Below, piece after piece: positions 29,098 to 39,445 of a stretch of DNA of 64,000 nt; the first letter of the stretch is position 1; each line of letters starts with the position of its first letter. Where the stretch lies: the NCBI GenBank assembly GCA_965221765.1, contig OZ244911.1:682001-746000 (forward strand), written 5' to 3'. Origin of the DNA: Bin25 sp965221765. Lineage in GTDB: Bacteria > Bacteroidota > Bacteroidia > Flavobacteriales > Flavobacteriaceae. Under the pieces are notes generated by a model that worked only from the letters and a program-made list of their open reading frames with translations, was not told where the DNA came from and ran no database searches. The position numbers were made by a program, and so were the translations under genes.

Positions 29098-29763
29098 ATG
29101 TCTGTCCTCACGATTTCATCTGCGGTTACTGAATACATCAAACAAAAGCCATTTCTTTCCACGGCTTTAGATCAAGGAATCATCAATTTAACAGCATTGG
29201 CACGAATGATTAAACCGGAGATTGAAAAAAAACTCAATAAACGGGTGCAAAAGGGGGCCTTAGTGATGGCTTTAAAACGAATTTCAGATACCTTTGAATT
29301 TACTTCGACGCACCAAATTGTCAAAACGCTTCGTAATATCGGAGAGATTAATGTACGCAGTTCTTTGGTAGATTATAATTTCAAATTATCCGAAACCCTT
29401 TTAAAAAACCAAGCTCAATTACTGTTACAAGTTGAAAAATCAGTCGATGTGTTTTATACTTCTTCTAGAGGAGTAGGAGAATCAAATATTATTGTTAGTC
29501 AGAATATTTCAAGTTTGGTGGATGAGATTTTTGAAACTGAAACCCTTAAATTCAAACAATCCAATCTATCTGCAATTACGATTAAATTGCCTGAAGAAAA
29601 TGTTTCTATCCCAGGCATTTATTATTTCTTTTTTCAACGACTATCGTGGCAAAACATCAATATCATCGAAGTGATTTCAACAACCAATGAAGTCACCTTA
29701 TTGATGAATGATCACGTGGTCATTGATGCTTTTGAAGCTATCCAGAAACTGAAGAATATTTGA
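29098..29763 (+). CDS. Conserved protein with ACT-like C-terminal domain
   Basis: The 221-residue protein has an N-terminal helical part (VTEYIKQKPFLSTALDQGIINLTALARMIKPEIEKKLNKRVQKGALVMALKRI) that looks like a small DNA- or RNA-binding domain. The C-terminal half (about residues 155-221: LSAITIKLPEENVSIPGIYYFFFQRLSWQNINIIEVISTTNEVTLLMNDHVVIDAFEAIQKL) has the beta-alpha-beta-beta-alpha pattern of ACT domains, as seen at the end of aspartate kinases; that similarity may lead to an aspartate kinase label, which would be wrong because the kinase domain is absent. A ligand-responsive regulator is a fair guess. The last 26 bp overlap the 3' end of mfd on the other strand. A palindrome lies just upstream. 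Confidence 0.65.
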   Translation: MSVLTISSAVTEYIKQKPFLSTALDQGIINLTALARMIKPEIEKKLNKRVQKGALVMALKRISDTFEFTSTHQIVKTLRNIGEINVRSSLVDYNFKLSETLLKNQAQLLLQVEKSVDVFYTSSRGVGESNIIVSQNISSLVDEIFETETLKFKQSNLSAITIKLPEENVSIPGIYYFFFQRLSWQNINIIEVISTTNEVTLLMNDHVVIDAFEAIQKLKNI

Positions 29764-32700
29764 TTGCCTTTTGGAGTTGTTTTAAGACTGAAAATAATTG
29801 TGAAAACCGTTCAATCCATCCAATTTCAATCCAAAAGGCCACTTCTTGATGACCATCAAAATCTGCTACTTTATAAGGATATTCGATACGATTTAATTCT
29901 TGAATAAGAGCCAAAAATTCTAGATCAGAATAGGTCGTGATTCTGTTTTTATCAAAATATAGTCGACTCTTTTCATTTTTGGCAATCAGTCGTTCGATGC
30001 TCAGCTCTTTAGCCACTCGTTTTACCTGGACTAATTCAATCAAGGCCTTGAATTCTTTTGGAATCCGTCCAAATCGATCTTGTACTTCTTCTTGTAACGC
30101 TTCTAAATGCTTCGAATCTTTAAACTGGTTGAGTTTTTGATAATAACTAATTCGCTCGGAGGTGACATTGATATAATCTTGAGGGATAAAGGCTTCGATA
30201 TCGGTTATAATCTGCACCGAAACTTGATCCCCAATGATTGTCTTGTTCCAATCGGATGGGCTAAGATCCAAACCCGCTTCATCCTTTATTTCTTGTATGG
30301 CATCTTTTAATATTTTATGATAGGTATCAAATCCCATTTCACTGATAAATCCACTTTGCTCAGCTCCTAATATATCCCCAGCACCCCTAATTTCTAAATC
30401 TTTTAACGCCACATGGATCCCTTGCCCTAATTCTGTGAACTGTTGTAGGGATCGAATACGCTTTTGAGCATCTATGGGAACGATTGACATTTTAGGGGTG
30501 ATTAAATAAGCAAAGGCTTTGATATTACTACGTCCGACTCTCCCTCTCATTTGATATAAATCACTCAATCCATACCGATGGGCCTGATGAATAAATATCG
30601 TATTGGCTTGTGGCACATCCAATCCATTTTCAATAATGGTCGTTGATACCAATACATCATATTGTCCATGGATAAATCCTAACATGATTTGTTCTAGTTC
30701 GGGGCCCTTTTTTCTTCCATGACCAACGGCTATCCTTGCTTCTGGAACCAATTGTTGTAAAGACCTCTTGATTTGTTCTATGTTTTCAATTCGATCATTG
30801 ACAAAATATACTCGACCTTTTCGCCTTATTTCATATCGAATGGCTTGTTGAATCAATTCTTTATCGAATCGAATGAGGTGTGTTTCAACAGGATAACGGT
30901 TCGGGGGTGGGGTATTGATTAATGAAATATCTCGAGCAGACATGAGGCTGAATTGGAGAGTTCGGGGAATCGGGGTCGCCGTTAAAGTCAGTACATCCAC
31001 ATTGTTTTTTAGATTTTTTAATTTTTCTTTGACCGATACCCCAAATTTTTGTTCTTCATCAATAATCAATAAACCTAGTTTTTTGAATTGAACTTTTGCA
31101 TTGACCAAAGCATGAGTCCCGATGATTATGTCTAATGAGCCATTTGAAATTTTTTTAATGATCTGGTCTCTTTCTCGTTGTGTTTTGAATCGAGAAAGAA
31201 AATCAATTTCGATTGGAAAGGCTTCTAATCGCTTGCTAAAGGTATTATAATGTTGAAATGCAAGAATTGTTGTTGGGACCAATACCGCAACCTGCAGACC
31301 ATTTTCGACGGCTTTAAATGCGGCCCGAATAGCGACTTCAGTTTTTCCAAAACCGACATCCCCGCAAATCAATCGATCCATGGGACGTTCTGACTCCATG
31401 TCTTGCTTGATCTCTTTTGTGGCCGTTAATTGATCTGGCGTTTCTTCATAAAAAAAAGAAGCTTCTAATTCAGATTGCAAATAAGAATCCGGGGAGCAAC
31501 GATGGCCAATTTTTCGATTTCTTTTGGCATATAGTTTGACCAAATCAAAAGCCAATTGTTTAACCTTGTTTTTCGTCTTTTGTTTAAGATTTTTCCACTT
31601 TTTACTGCCAAGCCGATAAATTTTGGGTGAGGTTCCCTCTTTTGAATTAAATCGAGCAATTTTTTCTAGTGAGTGTACGCTCAAGTCCAAGACATCATTT
31701 TCTGCATATAAAATCCGAAGAACCTCTTGCTTTTTACCTCTGTACTCTACGGTTTTTAATCCCACAAACTTTCCGATACCGTGATCAATATGTGTGACAA
31801 AATCTCCGACTCTCAATTGAGTTAGATTTTTCACATTGATGACCGTATCTGTTGATTGATCCCATTTTGATCTATATCTATAATGTCTTTTAAATATTTG
31901 ATGATCGGTATAACACAATATCCCCGCATCCAAATCACTGAATCCCCGATAAAGAGGAAACGGTTTTACTCCATACTGCCCTTCTAATCCAATGCGATCA
32001 AATACTTCCTGGATTCTACTTAATTGGGGATGATTCGAGCAATAAATAGTATTTTTTGTACCTCGGTTGGCATATCCCGTGAGATGCTCTTTTAATAATT
32101 CAAATTTCTTTTTGAAGTCCGGTTGCCCTGTTTGATGAATGGTTAATTGCTTTGATATTGAAAGTTCACCTGATTCATTGAGTAACACGATATTTTTAGC
32201 GCCTAATTGGTCTCGTAATTCTATATGATTGATATACTGAGCTTCTATTGATTCTTCTATCCCATCTTGTAAGGTCTGTGGTTCTAATCCCTTGGTTGAA
32301 TTCAAGTGTTTGGCACTCTGGTATAATGCATCAAAATCGAAAAAAATATAGTTGCAATCTTGAGGCAATATTTCTATTAAAGTTTTTCGATTGTAGATGG
32401 TTGACACCTTTGATACATCGGGTAATATATCAACAGATTCTAGTTGTTCAATGGTTCTCTGTGATCGAACTTCAAAGGTGCTAATTCTTTCAACTAGATC
32501 ATCAAAAAACTCGATACGGACGGGTAATGGAAAAGCATATGAAAACACATCAATAATGCCTCCTCTTGTTGCAAATTCACCCGGTTTCATTACAAAATCT
32601 ACATTTTGAAATCCTTCATCAAATAGCTTTTCATTAAGGGTATGGAATCCAAATTCTTGATTGACAATAATGGTGGATGAAATTCCTTGAACATCTTTTT

Positions 32701-33001
32701 TTTCAATGACTTTTTCAATAAATGCTTTTGGATATGTAATGAGGACGATAGGACGCTTATTGGTCTGAATATTTTTAAGTGTTTGGCTCCTTTCTAATAA
32801 ATCATAACGCACCTTTGATGAATCAACTCTGCTCCCACCTTTGCTTGATGGTAAAAACAAAACATCTTGGTCGGTTAAAATCGTTTGAAAATCATTTTGA
32901 TAGTAGGCCGCATGCTCTTGATCATTGCAGACGATAATCATGGTCTTTTGAGAATCTAAAAATCCTTGACCTAGTCTGAAAGTAATTCCCGAGCCCACCA
33001 A
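29738..33001 (-). CDS. mfd: Transcription-repair coupling factor
   Basis: Mfd removes stalled RNA polymerase from DNA lesions and recruits UvrAB. Domains seen in order: a UvrB-like N-terminal region (GGIIDVFSYAFPLPVRIEFFDD), the CarD-like polymerase-interaction domain (LRVGDFVTHIDHGIGKFVGL), a RecG-like helicase with Walker A CGDVGFGKTEVA, the DEEQ box (LLIIDEEQKFGV), TATPIPRTL and motif VI (YQMRGRVGRS), and a C-terminal TRCF domain (FGRIPKEFKALIELVQVKRVAKEL). The first in-frame start-like codon is TTG at 33001, but homologous-looking sequence continues upstream for about 45 codons with no ATG before a stop; an ATA at 33094 stands where a start would be expected. The true start is therefore uncertain. 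All motor residues are intact. Confidence 0.94.
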   Translation of the reverse strand: MVGSGITFRLGQGFLDSQKTMIIVCNDQEHAAYYQNDFQTILTDQDVLFLPSSKGGSRVDSSKVRYDLLERSQTLKNIQTNKRPIVLITYPKAFIEKVIEKKDVQGISSTIIVNQEFGFHTLNEKLFDEGFQNVDFVMKPGEFATRGGIIDVFSYAFPLPVRIEFFDDLVERISTFEVRSQRTIEQLESVDILPDVSKVSTIYNRKTLIEILPQDCNYIFFDFDALYQSAKHLNSTKGLEPQTLQDGIEESIEAQYINHIELRDQLGAKNIVLLNESGELSISKQLTIHQTGQPDFKKKFELLKEHLTGYANRGTKNTIYCSNHPQLSRIQEVFDRIGLEGQYGVKPFPLYRGFSDLDAGILCYTDHQIFKRHYRYRSKWDQSTDTVINVKNLTQLRVGDFVTHIDHGIGKFVGLKTVEYRGKKQEVLRILYAENDVLDLSVHSLEKIARFNSKEGTSPKIYRLGSKKWKNLKQKTKNKVKQLAFDLVKLYAKRNRKIGHRCSPDSYLQSELEASFFYEETPDQLTATKEIKQDMESERPMDRLICGDVGFGKTEVAIRAAFKAVENGLQVAVLVPTTILAFQHYNTFSKRLEAFPIEIDFLSRFKTQRERDQIIKKISNGSLDIIIGTHALVNAKVQFKKLGLLIIDEEQKFGVSVKEKLKNLKNNVDVLTLTATPIPRTLQFSLMSARDISLINTPPPNRYPVETHLIRFDKELIQQAIRYEIRRKGRVYFVNDRIENIEQIKRSLQQLVPEARIAVGHGRKKGPELEQIMLGFIHGQYDVLVSTTIIENGLDVPQANTIFIHQAHRYGLSDLYQMRGRVGRSNIKAFAYLITPKMSIVPIDAQKRIRSLQQFTELGQGIHVALKDLEIRGAGDILGAEQSGFISEMGFDTYHKILKDAIQEIKDEAGLDLSPSDWNKTIIGDQVSVQIITDIEAFIPQDYINVTSERISYYQKLNQFKDSKHLEALQEEVQDRFGRIPKEFKALIELVQVKRVAKELSIERLIAKNEKSRLYFDKNRITTYSDLEFLALIQELNRIEYPYKVADFDGHQEVAFWIEIGWIERFSQLFSVLKQLQKAIKYSSVSG

Positions 33002-33332
33002 TCCATTGATTCGAGAACAAGAGCTAGAAATTAATATCTCCTTCAGAACCTTTTGAGATTCTAAGAGGATGAATTTGTCAAATATCTCTTTTATGATGAG
33101 AAAATCAAGAGGGTCAAAGTTAATTTTACTTTTTAATACAGTTAAATCATCTCAAACCAAAAGATTGAACAGCATGCATCATAAGCAATCAATTTTGATA
33201 CATTTGAGCACACTGTTTTACACCATATCTTTCTGTCTTATTCGTGCTTGGAATCATTGATGCTCATAAACTTGACCCATAACCTTTCTAACGACTCTTC
33301 ATCGACCTATCTCTTAACACTCTTTTATAATC

Positions 33333-36300
33333 ATGGCAACCCTTTCCAATAACAAGCGACCTTTATTCCTGGTTTTAGATATTGAAACCACTGGTCTCTC
33401 TGAACTTAAAGAGGTTGATCTAGATAAAATTAATCCGTTGGAATGGCCTCGTTGCGTTCAGATTGCATGGAGTCTCCATGACAGTTCTGGAAAATGTGCC
33501 GAAGACCATGATTTTATAGTAAAAACCGATGGCTTTAATATTCCTCTATCGGCTTATAATATTCATGGAATCTCTGATGAACTATCTCAAAAAGAAGGGT
33601 ATCCGATTGACCAAGTTCTTTTAGCCTTAGACAAGACCATAAAAAAATCAGATTTTATTGTTGGTCATAATATTGGGTTTGATATCGGCGGCGTCAGTTC
33701 TGAATACCTCCGATTAGAAAGGCCTCATCCTTTTAAACAACACCAACTGATTGATACCTGTAGCGATCAAACCAAACAATTATGTCGGATTGAAGGAGGA
33801 CGAGGGAAAGGATTTAAGTTTCCAAAACTTGAAGAACTTCACCAATTTCTATTTAATGAAACCATAACCGATAGCCATAATGCAACAAGAGATGTCGTGG
33901 CAACAGCTAGATGTTTTTTTGAGCTTTTGAGAACAAAAAATTTGACCTTCTCATTAACTTCTGAATTAATCGATGAATTGTCTAATGAATCGATGAGTTT
34001 TTTTTCTGATTTTCAAGAATCAACAGCTCAGATTTTAAACACTATCGCATCAAAAATTGAACAAGAATTTGGTGGGCCAGTTCAAAATCATCATAGAAAA
34101 CACGAAAATCTTAGAAAAAAATCTGAAGCCCTTGAAGTGCAAAAAAGAGATTTTAGACAACATCTTGAATCCCAAGAAATTGATCTAGAGACCGTAAGTT
34201 TTGTCCATCTTCATGTCCATTCACATTATTCACTACTTCAAGCAACGTCTAAATTTCCAGAGCTAGTATCCGCGGCAACAAACGATCATATGACTGCCCT
34301 AGCTATTACTGATACCGGGTACATGACGGGTATTTTCGAATTTTTTAAAACGGTTCAGCAACATAACAATCAACTCGAAAATAAAAAAAATCCCATCAAA
34401 CCCATACTTGGATGCGAATTAAATATCTGTCGGGATCATTTAGATCAAACTAGAAAAGATAATGGTTATCAAATGGTGTTTTTGGCTAAGACACTTCATG
34501 GATATCGTAATCTTTCCAAATTAGTATCGATTGCTAGAACCAAAGGATTTTATTATGTGCCTCGAATAGATCGAGAACTGCTATTGAAATACAAAGACGA
34601 TTTAATTGTTTTATCGGGAGGGTCTCATGGAGAACTCTATTCCAATATTCTAAATAAAGGAGATCACTTTGCCATTGAGGCATTAAAATGGTGGAAACAA
34701 CACTTTGAAGACGATTTTTATATTGAAATCAACCGACAAGACAACCAAAAAGAACAGTCTATTACCAACCAAAAACTCATTGAATTGGCTCAGCAGCATG
34801 AGGTTTCCATCGTCGCTTGTAATAATACGTTCTATACTCAAAAAGACGATGCTGAATTACATGAGATCTTGCTTTGTATTGGTCAAGGAAGTGATTTAAA
34901 AACCCCCATTGGAAATCAACGAGGCATGCGTTTTGGGTTTTCCCATAATGAATTTTATTTCAAGACCCAACAAGAAATGAAGTCTTTGTTTGCAGATCTC
35001 CCACAGGCTATTTTATCAACCCAAGAAATTGCCAATAAAATTGAAATTTTTGAGATTCATCGACAAGTAGATCTTCCCAAGTTTGAAATTCCAACAGACT
35101 TTGCTTCTAAAGATGGATCCCGATATCAAGAAACATTAGCCAATCAATATTTAAAACACCTTGCCTACCAAGGAGCTAAAAAATTATATGATAATCTAAC
35201 CCAAGAGATTACAGATCGGTTGGATTATGAATTAAAAGTGATTGCCAAAACAGGATACCCTGGTTATTTTTTGATTTTGAGTGACCTAGTACATCAAGCT
35301 TCCAAAAAAGGCGTCGATGTTGGACCTGGTAGAGGATCAGCGGCCGGTTCGATTGTGGCTTATTGCGTAGGCATTACCAAAGTAGACCCCTTGAAGTATA
35401 ATCTATTATTTGAGCGATTTTTAAATCCCGATCGAATCAGCCTGCCAGATATCGATATCGATTTCGAAGATGTTGGAAGATCTAAAGTCATTGATTACCT
35501 CATTGAAAAATATGGAGCCAATCAAGTTTCTCAGATATTAACCTTTAGCACACTGAAGGCTAAAAATTCTATTTTGGATGTTGCTAGAGTTCTTTCTTTA
35601 TCTATTAGAGAAAGTAGACAACTTTCTGATAAAATTGAAACGTTCAAACTCACCCTCAAAGAACGATTGACCTGTAGTACGGCCAAGCTAAGAGAAAAGG
35701 GCATGACTGCTTCAGAAATAAAAAGCACCCAAGAATTGCGTTCTATCTACAAAGGCTCCGATACCCGTGCTAGAGTGCTTCAATTAGCTTCTCGACTAGA
35801 AGGGACAAATCGAAATCTTTCCATCCATGCCTGTGGGGTCATCATCGCTCCAGAGGAGATTGCCAATTTCGTCCCCATCACTAAAATCAAAGATTCAGAT
35901 TTGATAGCCACTCAATTTGATAATAATCATGTGGAGGATGCCGGGCTATTAAAAATGGATATACTAGGATTAACCACCCTGACTTCTATTAAAGAGGCCA
36001 TCAAGCATATCCATCAACGCTATAAAGACATTGATATCGATTTAGAAAATCCACCATTGGATGACCAAAAAACATTTAAATTATTTCAAGAGGCCATGAC
36101 CAATGGCATCTTTCAGTATGAATCCAATGGTATGAAAAATGCTCTGAAAGATTTAAAACCCACCATATTTGGCGATTTGGTGGCGGTCAATGCATTATAT
36201 CGTCCTGGTCCGATGGAATATATTCCTTCTTTTATTGCTAGAAAACAAGGAAAAGAAAAGTTTGTCTACGATATTCCAGAAACCGAAGAAGTTCTTAAAG

Positions 36301-37790
36301 AAACCTATGGGATTACCGTTTACCAAGAACAAGTGATGCTATTATCTCAAGAATTGGCTGGTTTTACCAAAGGAGAAGCCGATTTGCTACGTAAAGCCAT
36401 GGGAAAAAAAGAAAAAGCCATCATCGATACGTTAAAACCCAAATTCATCGCAGGCGGCAAAGAGCGCGGTTTGAATGAAGAAAAACTAGAGAAAATTTGG
36501 AAAGACTGGGAATCATTTGCACGCTATGCCTTCAATAAGTCTCATTCGGTCAGCTATGCTTTATTGGGATATAAAACGGCTTTTTTAAAGGCTCATTATC
36601 CGGCCGAATTTATGGCAGCCATCATGTCTCAAAACATGAGTAAACCCGATAAGTTGACCAATTATGTCACCGAGTGTAAAAAGCTTGGGGTTACCGTCCA
36701 AGGACCAGACATCAATGAATCCAATAGAGATTTTACAGTCACTGATGAGAAGGTCATTCGATTTGGCTTGGGGGGCATCAAATATTTGAGTAGTCAAGCC
36801 ATCGAACACATCATAGAATTGCGAAAAGAAGGGCCTTTTGAATCCATATTTGATTTTATGGAGCGCATCCAAACGAAATATTGCAATAAAAAATCTCTTA
36901 CTGCATTGATTTGTTCCGGATCATTTGATTCATTTGAAACCCCTCATAGAGCTCAATATTTCGCAGAAAATGGCCATGGAGAACTCAATCTTTTAGATGA
37001 TTTAATGAAGTATAGTGATAAACATGCTACTAGTGAAACTTCAAGCCAACCGTCTCTCTTTGACTTCGAAGAAATTGGTGTTATCAGACCTCAAATCAAT
37101 CATTGCAAACCATGGTCTCGTAGCAAAGCCCTCATCAAAGAAAAAGAATTTATCAGCTTGTATTTATCTGCTCATCCCTTGGATGATTTCGAATATGAAA
37201 TAAAATATTTCGGAGGTCTTGAAGTTAATAAGCTTATCCCTCAATTAAATACATTAGTTGGGAAACCCGCTTTTTGGATCAGTGGTGTTATTTCTGATGT
37301 TGCTCACAAAGAGAGTAAAATGGGCAATAATTATGCCAGTTTTACTTTGGGAGATAAGACTGGAAATCATACGTTTTCAATCTTTGGAGAAGAATATAAA
37401 AATTTTTATACCTCTTTAGTTGAAGGCCGTTTTGTCAGAGTCCAAATACAAATCCAGCAACAGAATACAAAAAATTCAAATTATACCAATGAACCTCGAA
37501 TTCATTTTCATTCGTTTGAACGGCTAGAAGATGTTTTTGCTAAAAAAATTAATCGTTTGATGATTGATATCACATTACAAGCCATCGATGCTCGGGTTAT
37601 GAAATCAATCACATCTATCTTTAAAAGCACTCCATTGGGAAACACAAAATTATATTTTAAAATCACCGATGCGAAATCCATTCATGGGCCGTCTTCTTTA
37701 AATCTCTATAGTAAACTCAACCCATTTTTAGTTAATACCGCCCTTTTAAAATCCTTAGATTCCATGAAAATCAAATACCAATTAGGATAA
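33333..37790 (+). CDS. dnaE: DNA polymerase III alpha subunit with N-terminal proofreading exonuclease
   Basis: The 1485-residue replicative polymerase carries an extra DnaQ-like domain at the front (about residues 10-210): DIETTGL (Exo I), HNIGFD (Exo II) and SHNATRDVVATARCFFE (Exo III), all with their metal-binding Asp/Glu/His. The PHP domain begins near residue 289 (FVHLHVHSHYSLLQ). The catalytic aspartates are in RISLPDIDIDFED (about 705) with GPGRGSAAGSIVAY before it. A tail with an OB-fold (WISGVISDVAHKESKMGNNYASFTLGD) follows. Fusion of exonuclease and polymerase removes the need for a separate epsilon subunit and is a known trait of Bacteroidota. Intact over 4.5 kb. Confidence 0.96.
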   Translation: MATLSNNKRPLFLVLDIETTGLSELKEVDLDKINPLEWPRCVQIAWSLHDSSGKCAEDHDFIVKTDGFNIPLSAYNIHGISDELSQKEGYPIDQVLLALDKTIKKSDFIVGHNIGFDIGGVSSEYLRLERPHPFKQHQLIDTCSDQTKQLCRIEGGRGKGFKFPKLEELHQFLFNETITDSHNATRDVVATARCFFELLRTKNLTFSLTSELIDELSNESMSFFSDFQESTAQILNTIASKIEQEFGGPVQNHHRKHENLRKKSEALEVQKRDFRQHLESQEIDLETVSFVHLHVHSHYSLLQATSKFPELVSAATNDHMTALAITDTGYMTGIFEFFKTVQQHNNQLENKKNPIKPILGCELNICRDHLDQTRKDNGYQMVFLAKTLHGYRNLSKLVSIARTKGFYYVPRIDRELLLKYKDDLIVLSGGSHGELYSNILNKGDHFAIEALKWWKQHFEDDFYIEINRQDNQKEQSITNQKLIELAQQHEVSIVACNNTFYTQKDDAELHEILLCIGQGSDLKTPIGNQRGMRFGFSHNEFYFKTQQEMKSLFADLPQAILSTQEIANKIEIFEIHRQVDLPKFEIPTDFASKDGSRYQETLANQYLKHLAYQGAKKLYDNLTQEITDRLDYELKVIAKTGYPGYFLILSDLVHQASKKGVDVGPGRGSAAGSIVAYCVGITKVDPLKYNLLFERFLNPDRISLPDIDIDFEDVGRSKVIDYLIEKYGANQVSQILTFSTLKAKNSILDVARVLSLSIRESRQLSDKIETFKLTLKERLTCSTAKLREKGMTASEIKSTQELRSIYKGSDTRARVLQLASRLEGTNRNLSIHACGVIIAPEEIANFVPITKIKDSDLIATQFDNNHVEDAGLLKMDILGLTTLTSIKEAIKHIHQRYKDIDIDLENPPLDDQKTFKLFQEAMTNGIFQYESNGMKNALKDLKPTIFGDLVAVNALYRPGPMEYIPSFIARKQGKEKFVYDIPETEEVLKETYGITVYQEQVMLLSQELAGFTKGEADLLRKAMGKKEKAIIDTLKPKFIAGGKERGLNEEKLEKIWKDWESFARYAFNKSHSVSYALLGYKTAFLKAHYPAEFMAAIMSQNMSKPDKLTNYVTECKKLGVTVQGPDINESNRDFTVTDEKVIRFGLGGIKYLSSQAIEHIIELRKEGPFESIFDFMERIQTKYCNKKSLTALICSGSFDSFETPHRAQYFAENGHGELNLLDDLMKYSDKHATSETSSQPSLFDFEEIGVIRPQINHCKPWSRSKALIKEKEFISLYLSAHPLDDFEYEIKYFGGLEVNKLIPQLNTLVGKPAFWISGVISDVAHKESKMGNNYASFTLGDKTGNHTFSIFGEEYKNFYTSLVEGRFVRVQIQIQQQNTKNSNYTNEPRIHFHSFERLEDVFAKKINRLMIDITLQAIDARVMKSITSIFKSTPLGNTKLYFKITDAKSIHGPSSLNLYSKLNPFLVNTALLKSLDSMKIKYQLG

Positions 37791-37809
37791 TTATAGCCTT
37801 TAATTTCTA

Positions 37810-37817
37810 TACCTTTG
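37810..37817 (+). promoter_or_regulatory. Putative -7 box of the thioredoxin gene
   Basis: TACCTTTG fits the TAnnTTTG box and ends 18 bp before the start codon at 37836. A good -33 TTG was not found, so the leader would be very short and the call is tentative. Confidence 0.4.
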
Positions 37818-37835
37818 TATTCTAAAATTTAATTC

Positions 37836-38159
37836 ATGGCCTTAGAAATAACCGATTCTAACTTCGAAGAAGTAGTCCTTCAATCCGATAAGCCTGTTTT
37901 GGTCGACTTTTGGGCTCCTTGGTGCGGTCCTTGTCGGACGGTTGGTCCTATCATTGAGGAAGTGGCAGATTTATACAAAGACAAAGCTGTGGTTGGAAAG
38001 CTCAATGTTGATGATCATCAAACCTATGCAGGAAAGTATGGCATTCGCAGTATTCCGACTATTTTGCTATTCCAAAATGGTGAGATTCAAGAGCGATTTG
38101 TTGGTGTATCCGCAAAAGAGGTCTATAGTAATGCGTTAGATTCTGTATTGACTAGTTAA
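37836..38159 (+). CDS. trxA: Thioredoxin
   Basis: The 107-residue protein is the standard size and begins MALEITDSNFEEVVLQSDKPVLVDFWAPWCGPCRTVGPII. The redox site is WCGPC at residues 29-33, with the cis-Pro loop in SIPTILLFQNGE. No signal peptide is present, so it acts in the cytoplasm, reducing disulfides with thioredoxin reductase. The gene directly follows dnaE by 45 bp and has its own putative -7 box. In this neighbourhood it is followed by a TatA-family gene. Intact. Confidence 0.96.
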   Translation: MALEITDSNFEEVVLQSDKPVLVDFWAPWCGPCRTVGPIIEEVADLYKDKAVVGKLNVDDHQTYAGKYGIRSIPTILLFQNGEIQERFVGVSAKEVYSNALDSVLTS

Positions 38160-38180
38160 TTCATTCCAATTATTTTTCTT

Positions 38181-38188
38181 TACATTTG
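38181..38188 (+). promoter_or_regulatory. Putative -7 box of tatA
   Basis: TACATTTG matches TAnnTTTG and ends 17 bp before the ATG at 38206. It is the same octamer as upstream of mod and gltX. Confidence 0.4.
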
Positions 38189-38205
38189 GTTCAATACTTA
38201 TAAGC

Positions 38206-38403
38206 ATGTCGATATCTTATGTTAGTCTTATTTTTGGGATGCCTGGAGTGCCTCAAATAATTCTGATTGCCATTGTGATTTTATTATTGTTTGGGGGGAG
38301 AAAAATTCCTGAGTTGATGAGGGGATTAGGTCGCGGAATCAAAGAGTTTAGAAATGCTTCGAATGATGATTCTGAAAAAAAAATTGATGATAAAAAATCG
38401 TAA
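38206..38403 (+). CDS. tatA: Twin-arginine translocase subunit TatA/E family
   Basis: The 65-residue protein has one N-terminal membrane helix (about residues 12-29, PQIILIAIVILLLFGG) followed by the family signature GGRKIPELMRGLGRGIKEFRNA, an amphipathic helix lying on the membrane, and a charged tail (DDSEKKIDDKKS). TatA subunits polymerise to form the pore through which folded, twin-arginine-signal proteins cross the inner membrane. No tatC lies in the window. Compact TatA of this length is normal in Bacteroidota. Intact. Confidence 0.93.
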   Translation: MSISYVSLIFGMPGVPQIILIAIVILLLFGGRKIPELMRGLGRGIKEFRNASNDDSEKKIDDKKS

Positions 38404-38476
38404 ACTCTTTTGTTAGGTATATTATTTTACTCTACAATTATTCATTATTAGCCAGTCGTTGACCATCTCAAAACAC

Positions 38477-39439
38477 CTAATTCAATGTTAGCGTATTGAG
38501 AATGGAGGTCAATTCAAACATATTGTCTCGTTTGGCAGAATTGGGGGCAAATGTAAAACCCTCAATAGCGATCCAACGGTCATTTATTGTATCGCGTAAC
38601 ATATAATTAACAAAGGGTCCAGCCATAAAATCTCCTTTTACTTCCCACATCCCTTTTGTAAGGTATCCGGGTAGTCCAGTCAAGGTGGTCGTAAAAAAAT
38701 AGGGGCGGTAGGCCTCTTCTGTAATCATGAAAGAGCCATCGATTCTCCCTGGAATGAATTGTTGTCCAATAGAATCTCTAATGGCAGGAATTCTTGTTCG
38801 GGTCGGCCCATCGAGTGCATCCAAATTAAGACTATATGCAATAATATTCATATGCCCATTTTGAATTGGTTTTTGAATCCAAACAAAATTGGTGGTATCC
38901 TTGAGCGTTTGATAGGCTGTGGGATAAACCAACTCCATCCCGAATCGATCTTGTAATGCCGTATCGGTACTTGGGGACTGATTGATTCTTCTGATTTTTT
39001 CTTTTTGTTCGTTTTCAACAATCAATCGCCTCAATTCACTCAAATTGGATTCAAATAAAAATAACTGATCTTCGGGATCTTCTCCAATCACCAAAGCATA
39101 CAGCTGTGGTCTGGCATATTGATTTTGAGCAAAACGGAATCGAGGGATACTATCTTTCTCAAATCGAAGAACATTTCGACTTTGTCGCGCAAAGCCCGTA
39201 AATGCTTGTGGTACGAGATGATGGAGTGTGAACTGTGGTTCGTCCCATGGCAACCCAATGTATGGAATTTGTAACGAATCTCGAATGGCTTGACCAAGCA
39301 TCCCATTCCAGTTTTCATCGTCCATCACAACTGTCACATGATTGATGTTGCCACTTGAACGAGGAATATAGGTCTGTTGTCTGTTTTGACAAGATATCAA
39401 AACAATCCCCCCTATTGTTGCCAATAAAAAAAATCGCAT
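38477..39439 (-). CDS. DUF4837 family lipoprotein
   Basis: The 320-residue product starts MRFFLLATIGGIVLISC, a lipoprotein signal with Cys at residue 17. The mature protein has VTVVMDDENWNGMLGQAIRDSL, YIGLPWDEPQFTLHHLVPQAFTGFARQSRNVLRFE, typical of DUF4837, a family confined to Bacteroidota and without known function. The C-terminal half is beta-rich (TGLPGYLTKGMWEVKGDFMAGPFVNYML). It is probably anchored in the outer membrane. It lies 6 bp after the pgk stop on the same strand, so the two may be co-transcribed; a functional link to glycolysis is not implied. Confidence 0.88.
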   Translation of the reverse strand: MRFFLLATIGGIVLISCQNRQQTYIPRSSGNINHVTVVMDDENWNGMLGQAIRDSLQIPYIGLPWDEPQFTLHHLVPQAFTGFARQSRNVLRFEKDSIPRFRFAQNQYARPQLYALVIGEDPEDQLFLFESNLSELRRLIVENEQKEKIRRINQSPSTDTALQDRFGMELVYPTAYQTLKDTTNFVWIQKPIQNGHMNIIAYSLNLDALDGPTRTRIPAIRDSIGQQFIPGRIDGSFMITEEAYRPYFFTTTLTGLPGYLTKGMWEVKGDFMAGPFVNYMLRDTINDRWIAIEGFTFAPNSAKRDNMFELTSILNTLTLN

Positions 39440-39445
39440 CGTCTG

